A stretch of DNA of 56,439 nucleotides from Carboxydothermus islandicus (GTDB lineage Bacteria; Bacillota; Z-2901; Carboxydothermales; Carboxydothermaceae), in the NCBI RefSeq assembly GCF_001950325.1, contig NZ_BDJL01000142.1, positions 1-56,439 on the forward strand, read 5' to 3'. The notes below the pieces were generated by a model. It worked only from the letters and a program-made list of their open reading frames with translations, had not been told where the DNA came from and did no database searches. Positions 44,198 through 52,411 of the stretch are shown here, one piece after another. The translations under genes and the position numbers were made by a program. Numbering within the stretch: position 1 is the stretch's first letter; each line of letters begins with the position of its first letter.

Positions 44198-44692
44198 CTA
44201 TTCGTACTTGGCAAGAATTTCTTTGACCTTATCCGGGGTAAGCCGGCCGTAAGTATCGTCATTAACCATAATTACCGGTGCTAACCCGCAAGCTCCGATG
44301 CACGCTACCGATTCCAGGGTAAACCTTAAATCGGGAGTCGTCTCCCCATCGCCAATTCCCAGTTCATTCTTCAAGGTCTCAAATACCTTCGCCCCACCGC
44401 GCACGTGGCAAGCAGTACCCAGACAGGCGCGAATCACATTCCGCCCGCGAGGCTTTAGATGAAACTGGGCATAAAAGGTTGCCACACCATAAACTTTACT
44501 GAAGGGAATTTTAAGGGTACGACTTATTTCTTCCATTACCTCCTTGGGAAGATAACCATAAATCTCCTGAGCACCCTGCAAAACCGGAATCAAAGCCCCT
44601 TTTTGCCCTTGATACTGCAAAAGCAGTTCTTTTAGTTTTTCTTTTTTGGGATCAACTACTTCCTTCCCGCAGGCACAAACCAAGAAATACAC
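44198..44692 (-). CDS. NuoE-like [2Fe-2S] subunit of the formate dehydrogenase
   Basis: 164 aa with the thioredoxin-like [2Fe-2S] ferredoxin fold: [12 protein letters not shown] and [19 protein letters not shown] supply the four cysteines. The helical N-terminal part ([18 protein letters not shown]) is typical of NuoE/HydC. The start is unclear: GTG at 44692, or TTG at 44683, better spaced from GGGGG. An unusual Cys pair (VCACGKE) lies near the N terminus. It is the first gene of a nuoE-nuoF-fdhA operon. Confidence 0.9.
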   Translation of the reverse strand: MYFLVCACGKEVVDPKKEKLKELLLQYQGQKGALIPVLQGAQEIYGYLPKEVMEEISRTLKIPFSKVYGVATFYAQFHLKPRGRNVIRACLGTACHVRGGAKVFETLKNELGIGDGETTPDLRFTLESVACIGACGLAPVIMVNDDTYGRLTPDKVKEILAKYE

Positions 44693-44699
44693 CCCCTAA

Positions 44700-44734
44700 T
44701 TAGATGTTGGAAGTTAGAGATTGGATGTTGGAAA
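44700..44734. repeat. Heptamer repeat array A (five TTRGANR units)
   Basis: TTAGATG, TTGGAAG, TTAGAGA, TTGGATG and TTGGAAA follow one another without gaps just upstream of the nuoE-like gene. Confidence 0.7.
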
Positions 44735-44788
44735 AAACATTAAATAATAAACCTTAATAACCTTTTATAACCTTTTGATAAAAACAAC

Positions 44789-44823
44789 TTAGATATTGGA
44801 AGTTAGATGTTAGAAATTGGAGA
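44789..44823. repeat. Heptamer repeat array B (five TTRGANR units)
   Basis: TTAGATA, TTGGAAG, TTAGATG, TTAGAAA and TTGGAGA form a second array in the same orientation, 54 bases after array A. The bases after each array are also similar (runs of TTTATAA/CCTTTATAA), so the whole 90-base block looks duplicated. Confidence 0.7.
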
Positions 44824-44850
44824 AAACTTTAATAAACCTTTATAAACTTT

Positions 44851-45429
44851 TTAATAAAGGCGGCAGTTGATGATGCGCTCTTCGGTTATGATATAATCCA
44901 TAGGGATATCGTGGGGTCCGGGAGTTATTTTCGGTACCAGCTGCAACTCAAAAGCTAAAGCCACCTTTTTTACCCCGGGCCGAAGCTGGGGTAAAAACCG
45001 GTCGTAAAAACCGGCTCCGTATCCCAGACGATTCCCTTTTAAATCAAAAGCTACTCCCGGTACCAGGACTAAATCAATCGCCTTTGGATCAGCAATTTCT
45101 CTTGTTTCAGCTTTCGGTTCTAAAATTCCGTAGGTTCCTTCTACTAAATCCCCAAAATCTTTTAAATACACCGGTAAAAGCTTTTTTTCCAAAAGTACGG
45201 TTACCGGAATTATCACTTTTTTACCGTAAGCCCATAAATCTTTTATGATTTCCCGGGTTCTTACCTCCCCCCGAAAATCCAGGTAAACCATTACCGTTCG
45301 AGCCTGTTGGTAAGGTTGAAAGGCTTTTAAAAGTGCTAAAATTTTGTCACTTTTTGCGATTATTTCAGCGGGTAATTGGTCAGTTCTTTTGTTTAATATT
45401 TCCTTTCTTAATATTTTTTTTTCATCCAT
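44851..45429 (-). CDS. 5-formyltetrahydrofolate cyclo-ligase
   Basis: ATP-dependent conversion of 5-formyl-THF to methenyl-THF, returning folate to the one-carbon pool used by the methyl branch. 192 aa. KKILRKEILNKR at the N terminus, VMVYLDFRGEVRT, and the phosphate-binding LVPGVAFDLKGNRLGYGAGFYDRFL are diagnostic of MTHFS. It stands alone, downstream of the ACT-domain gene and next to the formate dehydrogenase operon. Confidence 0.93.
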   Translation of the reverse strand: MDEKKILRKEILNKRTDQLPAEIIAKSDKILALLKAFQPYQQARTVMVYLDFRGEVRTREIIKDLWAYGKKVIIPVTVLLEKKLLPVYLKDFGDLVEGTYGILEPKAETREIADPKAIDLVLVPGVAFDLKGNRLGYGAGFYDRFLPQLRPGVKKVALAFELQLVPKITPGPHDIPMDYIITEERIINCRLY

Positions 45430-45540
45430 CCATGATCTTCCCTATTTTCAGATTTTTCAAAAATAGCCTAACAGTTTAAGTATTCTCTTTATCCGTTCAT
45501 ATTCCTGCTACTTTTCAACATTTTTAAAACTAAATTAACA

Positions 45541-45567
45541 AAAAAAACCGGCTTTATAAGGCCGGTT
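45541..45567 (-). terminator. Intrinsic terminator after the ACT-domain gene
   Basis: AACCGGC-CTTATAAA-GCCGGTT followed by a T run on the minus strand, touching the stop codon. The 45430-45540 gap shows nothing else. Confidence 0.9.
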
Positions 45568-45997
45568 ATAAGCTATAAACCTCGTTACCCGTCAGCACTT
45601 TGACTCCATTATCGGTCAAGATTTTTATCGCCTTTTCAAGGTCTTCAACCCGAAAAACAACCAAAGCATTATTAGAAGACTTTTCCATAAAAGCATATAA
45701 GTATTCGATATTGATGTTGTAGGGCTCTAAAATTTTCAAAACCCCGGCCAACCCCCCGGGCCTATCGGGCACTTCCACAGCAATAACATCGGTTAAACTT
45801 ACCATAAACTGCTCTTCTTTTAACAGCTTATAAGCTTCATTGGGCTTGTTCACAATAAGCCTTAAAATACCAAAATCGGTAGTATCGGCAATGGATAAAG
45901 CCCGAATATTGATGTTATTTTCCCCTAAAATCTCGGTCACCCGGGCAAGTCTTCCCGATTTGTTTTCCAAAAAAACCGATAACTGCTTAACAATCAT
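45566..45997 (-). CDS. Tandem ACT-domain protein
   Basis: 143 aa made of two ACT domains: [20 protein letters not shown] (about 5-24) and [20 protein letters not shown] (about 74-93), each the typical ligand-binding loop. Such proteins bind amino acids or aromatic acids and often sit beside phenylacetate-CoA ligase genes, as here (14 bases after it). Probably a sensor or allosteric partner of that enzyme; ligand unknown. Ribosome site AGGAGGG. Confidence 0.9.
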   Translation of the reverse strand: MIVKQLSVFLENKSGRLARVTEILGENNINIRALSIADTTDFGILRLIVNKPNEAYKLLKEEQFMVSLTDVIAVEVPDRPGGLAGVLKILEPYNINIEYLYAFMEKSSNNALVVFRVEDLEKAIKILTDNGVKVLTGNEVYSL

Positions 45998-46011
45998 CTA
46001 ACTCCCTCCTT

Positions 46012-47292
46012 TTATTTTAACTCTCTTCTATCCCAAATCCGCTTGGCCTTACCTTCACTGCGCGGAATACTGCGGGGCTCCACCAACCGCACTTTAGCAT
46101 TAATCCCTAAAACCGTAAAAAGCTCCCCTTCCACTTTCTTTTCCCACTGTTCAAGCTTCTTTACTTCATCGGAGAAGAACTGTTCCGATAGTTCAACCCA
46201 AACTTCTAACTGGTCCAGGGCTCCTTTTTTATCCACCACAATCATGTAGTGGGGCTCGGTGTAACCCAGAGATAAAAGTACCGTTTCAATCTGGGAAGGA
46301 AAGACGTTAACCCCGCGAATAATCAACATATCATCGCTTCTGCCGGTTACCCGATCCATTCTAATTAAGACGTTCCCGCAGGCACACGGCTCCGGATAAA
46401 GGGCGGTAATATCTCTGGTGCGGTACCTTAAAAGAGGGATTCCTTCCTTGGTTAAGGTGGTTATTACCAGCTCCCCTTTTTCCCCGTACGGCAATACCTC
46501 ACCGGTATCCGGGTCGATGATTTCCGGAAGGAAATGGTCTTCATTAATGTGCAAGCCCTTTTGCTCCTGGCACTCCATTGCTACTCCCGGTCCCAGGATT
46601 TCACTTAAGCCGTAAACGTCAATAGCTTTTATTTTCAGCTTCTCTTCAATTTTTGCCCTTAATTCTTCACTCCAGGGCTCGGCACCAAAAATCCCCAGTC
46701 GCAATTTTAGCCTGTCCCGGGAAATACCCTGCTCTTCCATTTCTTCAGCCAAATGCAAAGCATAAGATGGGGTACAGGTTAAAACCGTTGCCCCAAAGTC
46801 CTCCATTAGCATCAACTGGCGTTTGCTGTTACCTCCGGAAACCGGCACCACCGTTGCCCCTAATTTTTCAGCGCCGTAATGAAAACCCAGTCCACCGGTA
46901 AAGAGCCCGTAGCCATACGCATTGTGAATGATATCGCGGGAAGTTACCCCGGCATTTCTCATTGACCTTGCCATTAATTCACTCCAGAGGTCAATATCAT
47001 TTTTGGTATAACCCACCACCGTGGGTTTGCCGGTAGTACCGGAAGAAGCGTGAATTCTAATAATTTCTTCCAGACTTACCGCAAAAAGGCCAAAGGGGTA
47101 GTTATCCCGCAGGTCCTGTTTGGTAGTAAAAGGAAGATGCCGAAGATCTTCCAAAGATTTTAGTTTGTCCGGTGTAAAACCAATGGCATCTAATTTCTGC
47201 CGGTAAAAAGGTACCCGTTCGTACACCCTTTTAACTAACTCTTTCAAGCGGTGAAGCTGTATTTCTTTAATTTCTTCCCGATTGCGAAACAT
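46012..47292 (-). CDS. paaK: Phenylacetate-CoA ligase (AMP-forming)
   Basis: 426 aa. [16 protein letters not shown] (about 81-96) is the PaaK P-loop. [29 protein letters not shown] and [12 protein letters not shown] are family motifs. The C-terminal domain begins near [20 protein letters not shown]. It activates phenylacetate or related aryl acids formed during aromatic amino acid fermentation. It is paired with the ACT-domain gene; no indolepyruvate ferredoxin oxidoreductase is in the window. The AMP-forming enzymes at 23 and 26.5 kb are of a different subfamily. Confidence 0.92.
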   Translation of the reverse strand: MFRNREEIKEIQLHRLKELVKRVYERVPFYRQKLDAIGFTPDKLKSLEDLRHLPFTTKQDLRDNYPFGLFAVSLEEIIRIHASSGTTGKPTVVGYTKNDIDLWSELMARSMRNAGVTSRDIIHNAYGYGLFTGGLGFHYGAEKLGATVVPVSGGNSKRQLMLMEDFGATVLTCTPSYALHLAEEMEEQGISRDRLKLRLGIFGAEPWSEELRAKIEEKLKIKAIDVYGLSEILGPGVAMECQEQKGLHINEDHFLPEIIDPDTGEVLPYGEKGELVITTLTKEGIPLLRYRTRDITALYPEPCACGNVLIRMDRVTGRSDDMLIIRGVNVFPSQIETVLLSLGYTEPHYMIVVDKKGALDQLEVWVELSEQFFSDEVKKLEQWEKKVEGELFTVLGINAKVRLVEPRSIPRSEGKAKRIWDRRELK

Positions 47293-47376
47293 TTTTCAGG
47301 CTACCCCCTCGAAATAGATAAAATTTTTTTATATATTCGACAAAACAAAAATTTTTCCTTTTGGCTTAAAACTTTT

Positions 47377-48675
47377 TTATAAAATTTCCGTCTTAATTTT
47401 AAAGTAATCTTCAATTTCGAGGTAACTTCTACCGGTTAAATCCCGGCCCCGGTCGTCAAAGGAGATAGCGGGTAAAAGAAGATAATCCGGTTTTTGCACT
47501 TTAAGCACCTTTGTTACCGCCCAGAGGTAATCTTCTACCGTTAAAAGGCCGGCACAGCCAATGTTTCCGCCAAAAAACCGGCTTTTTACCGGTAAGACCG
47601 AGTAACTGGCTCCAAGCTTTTGTAACCCCTTCTTGATTAAGATAGCGGCTAAGTAAGAAGTTAAAATAAGAGGGGATTTCGCTAAAGCTTTTTCTACTTT
47701 GCTAATTATCCCCAAGAGCATTTCTTTCTCAATATCCCGGTAAAAAACCGCTCCCGCTTTTTGCCCGGGTTTTAACGAAAAATTAAAAGTCAACAACTCT
47801 CCTTGCCGGAAGATTTCTAAAAACTTCTCGCCGGGGGTATTTAAAAGTTTATGGGCTTCCATCCGGCTAAAAGGGGGTTGGCCATTTATTTTTAAAATAA
47901 TATCATTTTTCTTTAAAAAATAGGCCTTACCCCCGGGGGTTACCCCTAAAACTTCGGCTTTAAAATCCGTTAGACGTTTTGGTTCAATTATAACCGGGGT
48001 TTTTTCCTCCAAAAACTCTGCAAAAAGTTTTTGCGAAAGTTTCTCCAAAGCGGAAGGAGCGTTAATTAATTGTTTATTTTTTTCGGTAAAACCCGGAAGA
48101 AAAACCCTGACCGCCTCTACCCCCAAATGCATTAATTTTTTGATGCTCAAAACATATTCCTCATAACCCACCACGTGGGGCATAAAAACAAAACTTGCGG
48201 TAAAAGGTATTTTTCCTGATAAATAGTAAAGGTTAGGATATATATCCGAGTTAAAACCAAAAATTAATTTTCTCTTGGCAGGTGTTAGCGCATTTACCGA
48301 AATCACCAGCTCAACTTCCCCTAAAGAACTTAAAAAATCCACCATCTCCCGGGTTAAAAGAAGGCCATTGGTGGTAATGGAAAGAGGAGTTTTAGGAAAT
48401 AATTCCCGAATTTTAAGCAATATTTTCTTAAAATCCGGATGGAATAAAGGTTCTCCTTCGTTTATAATTGTAGCCGACTCGCCCAAAACAATTTTCTTCT
48501 CCGGATCTAAAAAAGGAAGAAATTCGTTAATTTTATTAAAAGGTAGATGGGAAAAGGATACGGTATTAACTTCTAAAGGGTTTCCGGTATGGCTGCAGAA
48601 AAGGCAGCGGACATTACAGCGTGAAGTTATGGGTAGCACGTTTCTTTTTACTGCATCAGCCAAATACTTTTCCAT
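47377..48675 (-). CDS. Radical SAM protein with internal PDZ and DUF512-like C terminus
   Basis: 432 aa, function unknown. The radical SAM cluster Cys20, Cys24 and Cys27 (CNVRCLFC) opens a barrel with NEGEPLFHPDF and SITTNGLLL. Around 250-320 is a PDZ-like stretch (GVTPGGKAYFLKKNDIILKI). The C terminus (about 320-432) with SRFFGGNIGCAGLLTVEDY and YLLLPAISFDDRG resembles DUF512. Known DUF512 proteins run PDZ, radical SAM, DUF512, so this one is rearranged. It stands alone, between paaK and the divergent TIM-barrel gene. Confidence 0.8.
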   Translation of the reverse strand: MEKYLADAVKRNVLPITSRCNVRCLFCSHTGNPLEVNTVSFSHLPFNKINEFLPFLDPEKKIVLGESATIINEGEPLFHPDFKKILLKIRELFPKTPLSITTNGLLLTREMVDFLSSLGEVELVISVNALTPAKRKLIFGFNSDIYPNLYYLSGKIPFTASFVFMPHVVGYEEYVLSIKKLMHLGVEAVRVFLPGFTEKNKQLINAPSALEKLSQKLFAEFLEEKTPVIIEPKRLTDFKAEVLGVTPGGKAYFLKKNDIILKINGQPPFSRMEAHKLLNTPGEKFLEIFRQGELLTFNFSLKPGQKAGAVFYRDIEKEMLLGIISKVEKALAKSPLILTSYLAAILIKKGLQKLGASYSVLPVKSRFFGGNIGCAGLLTVEDYLWAVTKVLKVQKPDYLLLPAISFDDRGRDLTGRSYLEIEDYFKIKTEIL

Positions 48676-48693
48676 TGATTTCCACCAGACTTC

Positions 48694-48721
48694 TTTACAG
48701 ATTTTTCAGTAACGCTATAAT
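48694..48721 (+). promoter_or_regulatory. SigA-type promoter of the TIM-barrel gene
   Basis: TTTACA (48694-48699), a 16-base spacer and a perfect TATAAT (48716-48721) lie 43 bases before the start codon. Confidence 0.7.
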
Positions 48722-48764
48722 AAATTTGTAAAACTAAAAATAAAAAATTACGGGAGCGATTACA

Positions 48765-49439
48765 TTGGATAGAATTATTCCTGCTGTTACTTCCGTTTTA
48801 AGGGGCAACATAATAAAAATGCCGGAAGTAATTAAAGAAGCTTCCGGAATTGATATCTTAGGAAAACATATTCAATCCATCATCTTTACCACCGACCTCG
48901 TATTAATACGGAACAACAACGCTGATGCCATTATGGCCGTCTATCCTTTCACTGCTCAGCCGATAATCACCCATGCCATTATCAGCGCTGCCGACCAGCC
49001 GGTTTTTATAGGCGTGGGCGGCGGTACCACCCGCGGGCGAAGGGTAGTTAACTTAGCCCTAGATGCAGAATTTCAGGGAGCTTTGGGAGTTGTTTTAAAC
49101 AGCCCCATCGATAATCATTCCTTAAAAATGGTAAGACAAACGGTGAGTATTCCGATAATCGTTACCGTAATCTCACCGGAAGAAAATATTGAAGCACGTT
49201 TAGCCAATGGAGCCGATATTTTAAATGTCTCCGCCGGTCCCAGCACCCCGCACGTGGTGCGGGAAATTAGAAGAAACTATCCCCAGGTTCCCATCATTGC
49301 CACCGGTGGCCCGACCAACGACTCAATTTTAAAAACTATTGAAGCCGGAGCTAACGCCATAACTTACACTCCACCGTCAAACGCCGAGCTCATGCGACAT
49401 CTTATGAACAAATACCGGAGCACTTTGACAAATTTTTAA
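48765..49439 (+). CDS. Putative TIM-barrel protein of unknown function
   Basis: 224 aa, soluble, with no membrane segment. The alternating strand/helix pattern and glycine-rich ends (FIGVGGGTTRGRRV at about 85-98, NGADILNVSAGPSTPHV at about 147-163, IIATGGPTNDSILKTIEAGA at about 178-197) suggest a phosphate-binding beta/alpha barrel related to the ThiE/TrpC-like group. Annotators often call relatives hydrolase, without proof. TTG start behind GGGAGCG. It is the only plus-strand gene between 33 and 56 kb and ends three bases before the DnaA-box cluster. Confidence 0.75.
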   Translation: MDRIIPAVTSVLRGNIIKMPEVIKEASGIDILGKHIQSIIFTTDLVLIRNNNADAIMAVYPFTAQPIITHAIISAADQPVFIGVGGGTTRGRRVVNLALDAEFQGALGVVLNSPIDNHSLKMVRQTVSIPIIVTVISPEENIEARLANGADILNVSAGPSTPHVVREIRRNYPQVPIIATGGPTNDSILKTIEAGANAITYTPPSNAELMRHLMNKYRSTLTNF

Positions 49440-49442
49440 AAG

Positions 49443-49517
49443 TTATCAACAGGACAAACCCTTTGATCTCAAGTTATCAACAAAGTTATCCACATTATCC
49501 ACAGGTAGTTTTCCACA
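49443..49517 (+). other. Cluster of five DnaA boxes
   Basis: In one orientation: TTATCAACA (49443-49451), TTATCAACA (49474-49482), TTATCCACA (49486-49494), TTATCCACA (49495-49503) and TTTTCCACA (49509-49517). Two are the perfect consensus. They fill the space between the convergent ends of the TIM-barrel gene and tsaD. No replication gene or AT-rich unwinding element is adjacent, so a DnaA-titration or control site is likelier than an origin. Confidence 0.8.
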
Positions 49518-49520
49518 GGA

Positions 49521-50522
49521 TTAATACCTTTCCTCTCCGAGCATCAGCGAAGGGTAGGCGTTTAAATTAAGCGGGGCAAACTTACCTAAAAGATAACGGT
49601 GATAACCGGCGGCAGCAATCATTGCCGCATTATCGGTACAGTACTGAAGGGAAGGAAAATGCACCGGAATGTTATAAGTCTTCCCAAGATTTAAAAACTC
49701 TTCCCTCAACTTTGAGTTAGCCGCAACACCGCCGGCCAAGTAAAGCTTAGCCGGTTTGTAATCTCTTAAAGCTTTTTCGGTATTTTCCACCAAAGCTCTA
49801 ACCAGAGCTTCCTGGAAAGACGCAGCAATGTCTTCAACTTTGGCATCGGGATTTTTTTCCCGGAAAACCCGTACCGCAGTCTTAAGGCCACTAAAGCTAA
49901 AGTTATATCCTTCCTCTTTTAAACGAGCAACCGGAAACTTATAGATGGGTTTTCCCTTTTTACTCAACCGGTCAATAACCGGCCCCGCGGGATAGGGTAA
50001 GTTTAATACCCGCCCCACTTTATCAAAACATTCCCCGGCAGCATCGTCAATGGTTTCCCCCAAAAGCTCGTAATCCCCAAAGCCCCGCATGAAAATTAAA
50101 TCGGTATGTCCCCCCGAAACTACCAGCACCAGCGCCGGAAAAACCGGCTTTGCATCTTCAAGAAAATTGGCAAAAATATGCCCTTCCATATGATTAACCC
50201 CAATTAACGGAACATTTAAGGCATAGCTTAAACTTTTGGCTACCGAAAGGCCAACCAGTAAAGCTCCTACAAGCCCGGGACCGTACGTAACCGCCACCGC
50301 AGCTATCTTTTCCTTCGGGAAATTACGAAACGCTTCATCTAACAGGGGAAAAATCAATTCTAAATGCCTGCGGGATGCTATTTCGGGTACTACACCACCG
50401 TAAATCCGGTGCAGATCTACCTGAGAAGAAAGTAAGGAAATTAACACCTTTCTACCATCTTCCACTAAGGAAACTGCCGTCTCATCGCAGGATGTTTCAA
50501 TGCCTAAGATAACCTTACCCAA
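49521..50522 (-). CDS. tsaD: tRNA N6-adenosine threonylcarbamoyltransferase
   Basis: Catalytic subunit for t6A37 formation on ANN-decoding tRNAs. 333 aa of the ASKHA fold. LGIETSCDETAVSLV (5-19), VNHMEGHIFANFL with the metal histidines near 110-114, VVSGGHTDL and YLAGGVAANSKLRE are diagnostic. TTG start with AAGGAGG nine bases upstream. It follows rimI by one base in a four-gene tsaE-tsaB-rimI-tsaD operon. Confidence 0.96.
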   Translation of the reverse strand: MGKVILGIETSCDETAVSLVEDGRKVLISLLSSQVDLHRIYGGVVPEIASRRHLELIFPLLDEAFRNFPKEKIAAVAVTYGPGLVGALLVGLSVAKSLSYALNVPLIGVNHMEGHIFANFLEDAKPVFPALVLVVSGGHTDLIFMRGFGDYELLGETIDDAAGECFDKVGRVLNLPYPAGPVIDRLSKKGKPIYKFPVARLKEEGYNFSFSGLKTAVRVFREKNPDAKVEDIAASFQEALVRALVENTEKALRDYKPAKLYLAGGVAANSKLREEFLNLGKTYNIPVHFPSLQYCTDNAAMIAAAGYHRYLLGKFAPLNLNAYPSLMLGEERY

Positions 50523-50523
50523 A

Positions 50524-50973
50524 TTAGGTATCCTCCTTTATTTCGAGGCTCATTACAATAGCATCTTCTTCCGGACGGGAATAATATTTTTTTCTAATTC
50601 CTATTGGTTTAAAACCAAACTTCTGGTATAAGTTCTGCGCCGGAAAATTAGAGGCACGTACTTCTAAAATAATATTTCTCACCTTTCTATTTTTAGCTAC
50701 CTCAAGTAATGCATTCAATAAAATTTTTCCTACCCCGTTTCTGCGGTATGCAGGATGGACAGCTAAAGTAGTTATATGAGCTTCATCCAATACAATCCAG
50801 ATACCCCCGTACCCTAATATCTTATCCCCCTCACGAGCTACCAAATAAGTTGCTAACGGATTTTCGGTTATTTCATACATGAAACTTGCCTTACTCCAGG
50901 GATTAGTATAAGAAAGTTTTTCAATATCTAACACCTGAGGGAGGTCTTTTAATTCCATATGTTTTAACTCCAA
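50524..50973 (-). CDS. rimI: Ribosomal protein S18-alanine N-acetyltransferase
   Basis: GNAT acetyltransferase, 149 aa. The acetyl-CoA loop VHPAYRRNGVGKILLNALL lies at about 76-94, with ILEVRASNFPAQNLYQKFGF following. TTG start at 50973 fits the family N terminus (ELKHMELKDLPQVLDIE); an ATG five codons later also has a GGAG. It is embedded in the tsa operon, a very common arrangement. Confidence 0.92.
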   Translation of the reverse strand: MELKHMELKDLPQVLDIEKLSYTNPWSKASFMYEITENPLATYLVAREGDKILGYGGIWIVLDEAHITTLAVHPAYRRNGVGKILLNALLEVAKNRKVRNIILEVRASNFPAQNLYQKFGFKPIGIRKKYYSRPEEDAIVMSLEIKEDT

Positions 50974-50975
50974 TT

Positions 50976-51629
50976 TTACTCTCCCCTTGCCTCCCGCACG
51001 ATTTCCGCTTGAGATTTTCTTAAATAGAGCGGTTTTACCTCTAAGATATGTATTAACTCTAAATCCAGAAAAAATAAATTGCTGGCGATAGGTTCGTTGG
51101 CCTTTTTTAGATAGATTAAATTTTCGGGAATCTCTCCTAACTTTTCCACTCCATCGCCGATTAAAATTCCCGCAAAATTGGTAATTTTCTCTTTTGCCTC
51201 TTTTACGGTTAAAACTGTAAGCTGGTCTTGTGGTTTTGGAACCAAATCATTATAAAAATGTCCAAAATATACCTCTTCCCGGTTTACTTCCATTAAAACC
51301 AAAACTTCCCCCCGGTATGCTCCAGCATTGGCCGCAATTAAGCGTAGAGTATCGGTAGCATAAACGGGAATACCAAGAGCTTGGGCCAAGCCAAGACAGG
51401 TAGCAAGATTAATTCTTAAACTGGTAAAAGAACCGGGTCCCAAAACGGTATAAATGGCCGTTAAATCTTCGGGCTTAGCCGAGACCCTTTTTAACGCGAA
51501 ATCAATTAAAGGCATTAAACCCGCCGCATGGGGTTCCTTTAACCGGTCGTTTATTTCAAAAATAACTTCATCATTTTTCCGTAAAGCCAGGGAAATACTT
51601 CTGGTAGCAGCAACTACGGCTAACTCCAT
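50976..51629 (-). CDS. tsaB: tRNA threonylcarbamoyladenosine biosynthesis protein TsaB
   Basis: Partner of TsaD and TsaE in t6A synthesis. 217 aa, ASKHA-like. LTAIYTVLGPGSFTSLRINLATCLGLAQAL (about 56-85) is the family signature region. The N terminus (ELAVVAATRSISLAL) is less conserved than usual, without the IDTS motif. It overlaps tsaE by ten bases. Confidence 0.92.
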   Translation of the reverse strand: MELAVVAATRSISLALRKNDEVIFEINDRLKEPHAAGLMPLIDFALKRVSAKPEDLTAIYTVLGPGSFTSLRINLATCLGLAQALGIPVYATDTLRLIAANAGAYRGEVLVLMEVNREEVYFGHFYNDLVPKPQDQLTVLTVKEAKEKITNFAGILIGDGVEKLGEIPENLIYLKKANEPIASNLFFLDLELIHILEVKPLYLRKSQAEIVREARGE

Positions 51630-52081
51630 TTTTTAAGCGCCTCCATTAACTCCTTAAACTTTTCGCCAAAAGACTCAATTTTGATTTTCCGCTCTCCTTC
51701 GGCAATATTTTTTAGAGTAATTTTAAGATAATCTTTCTTTAACTCCCCTGCTACTTTTTCTCCCCATTCCAAAAGATTAATATCGTAATCGGTGAAATAT
51801 TCATCCATACCCAAAGCAAAAAACTCCGAGGCAGAAATTCGGTACAAATCAAAATGATTAACGTTACCCTTTTCTCCCGGGTAAGTGTGGACAAGATTAA
51901 AAGTTGGGCTTTTTACCCGGTTCTTTATCCCAAGTCCTGCCACAATCCCTGATACTAAAAGGGTCTTACCCGCTCCCAAATTACCGCTTAAAATTATTAT
52001 GCTTCCGGGAGGAAGATTTTTCCCGATATATTCGCCAAGTTTTTTGGTTTTTTCCGGTTCCTTACTTATAAACTCAATCAT
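51620..52081 (-). CDS. tsaE: tRNA threonylcarbamoyladenosine biosynthesis ATPase TsaE
   Basis: P-loop ATPase of the t6A complex. LSGNLGAGKTLLVSGI (about 32-47) is Walker A. SPTFNLVHTYPG, HFDLYRI and LLEWGEKV are family motifs. 153 aa from the ATG at 52081, which follows GGAATGGGG. The frame also opens at 52144, but the extra residues have no similarity to TsaE. First gene of the operon. Confidence 0.93.
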   Translation of the reverse strand: MIEFISKEPEKTKKLGEYIGKNLPPGSIIILSGNLGAGKTLLVSGIVAGLGIKNRVKSPTFNLVHTYPGEKGNVNHFDLYRISASEFFALGMDEYFTDYDINLLEWGEKVAGELKKDYLKITLKNIAEGERKIKIESFGEKFKELMEALKKWS

Positions 52082-52150
52082 TAAACCCCATTCCTTTTGC
52101 AGAGAATTCAAAAACATTATAGCCTTTATATTCTGGTAAATCAACCAAAT

Positions 52151-52178
52151 AAAAAAACCGGGAACAAAACCCGGTTTT
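52151..52178 (-). terminator. Intrinsic terminator after the zinc-ribbon gene
   Basis: ACCGGG-(TTTTGTT)-CCCGGT on the minus strand followed by seven T, just after the stop of the 61-aa gene. Confidence 0.9.
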
Positions 52179-52362
52179 ACTTATCCAAAAGCGCTTTATA
52201 AACTTCCGCAATATTCTTTTTAAATTTTTCCCGGCACTCGGGACAGATGCACCAGCAGGCTTCTTCCACCTTATTTTCATCGTTTAAAACCAAAGTACAC
52301 ATTAAATCCGCTGGTACCTCCCGACCGCAAAGCTCGCAGTTCGTGCATTTAATATCTCCCAT
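52177..52362 (-). CDS. Small cysteine-rich (zinc-ribbon-like) protein
   Basis: 61 aa with eight cysteines (6, 9, 12, 22, 36, 38, 40, 43). CX2CX2C near the start and CWCICPEC at 36-43 suggest one treble-clef or zinc-ribbon site. It is reminiscent of stand-alone zinc fingers but not assigned to a family I can name. It starts at an ATG behind GGGGGAGTAATGAT, has its own terminator, and lies between the receiver gene and tsaE. Confidence 0.75.
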   Translation of the reverse strand: MGDIKCTNCELCGREVPADLMCTLVLNDENKVEEACWCICPECREKFKKNIAEVYKALLDK

Positions 52363-52411
52363 ATCATTACTCCCCCTATCCCCTCATTTTAAATTAAATT
52401 TCGGAAAACGT

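Noticed and set aside
44700-44823. Possible CRISPR array
   Set aside because: The units are only 7 bases, have no spacers, and there are no cas genes nearby.
49443-49517. Chromosomal replication origin
   Set aside because: No dnaA/dnaN, no AT-rich unwinding stretch, and housekeeping tsa genes on one side. A DnaA-binding control site is more likely.
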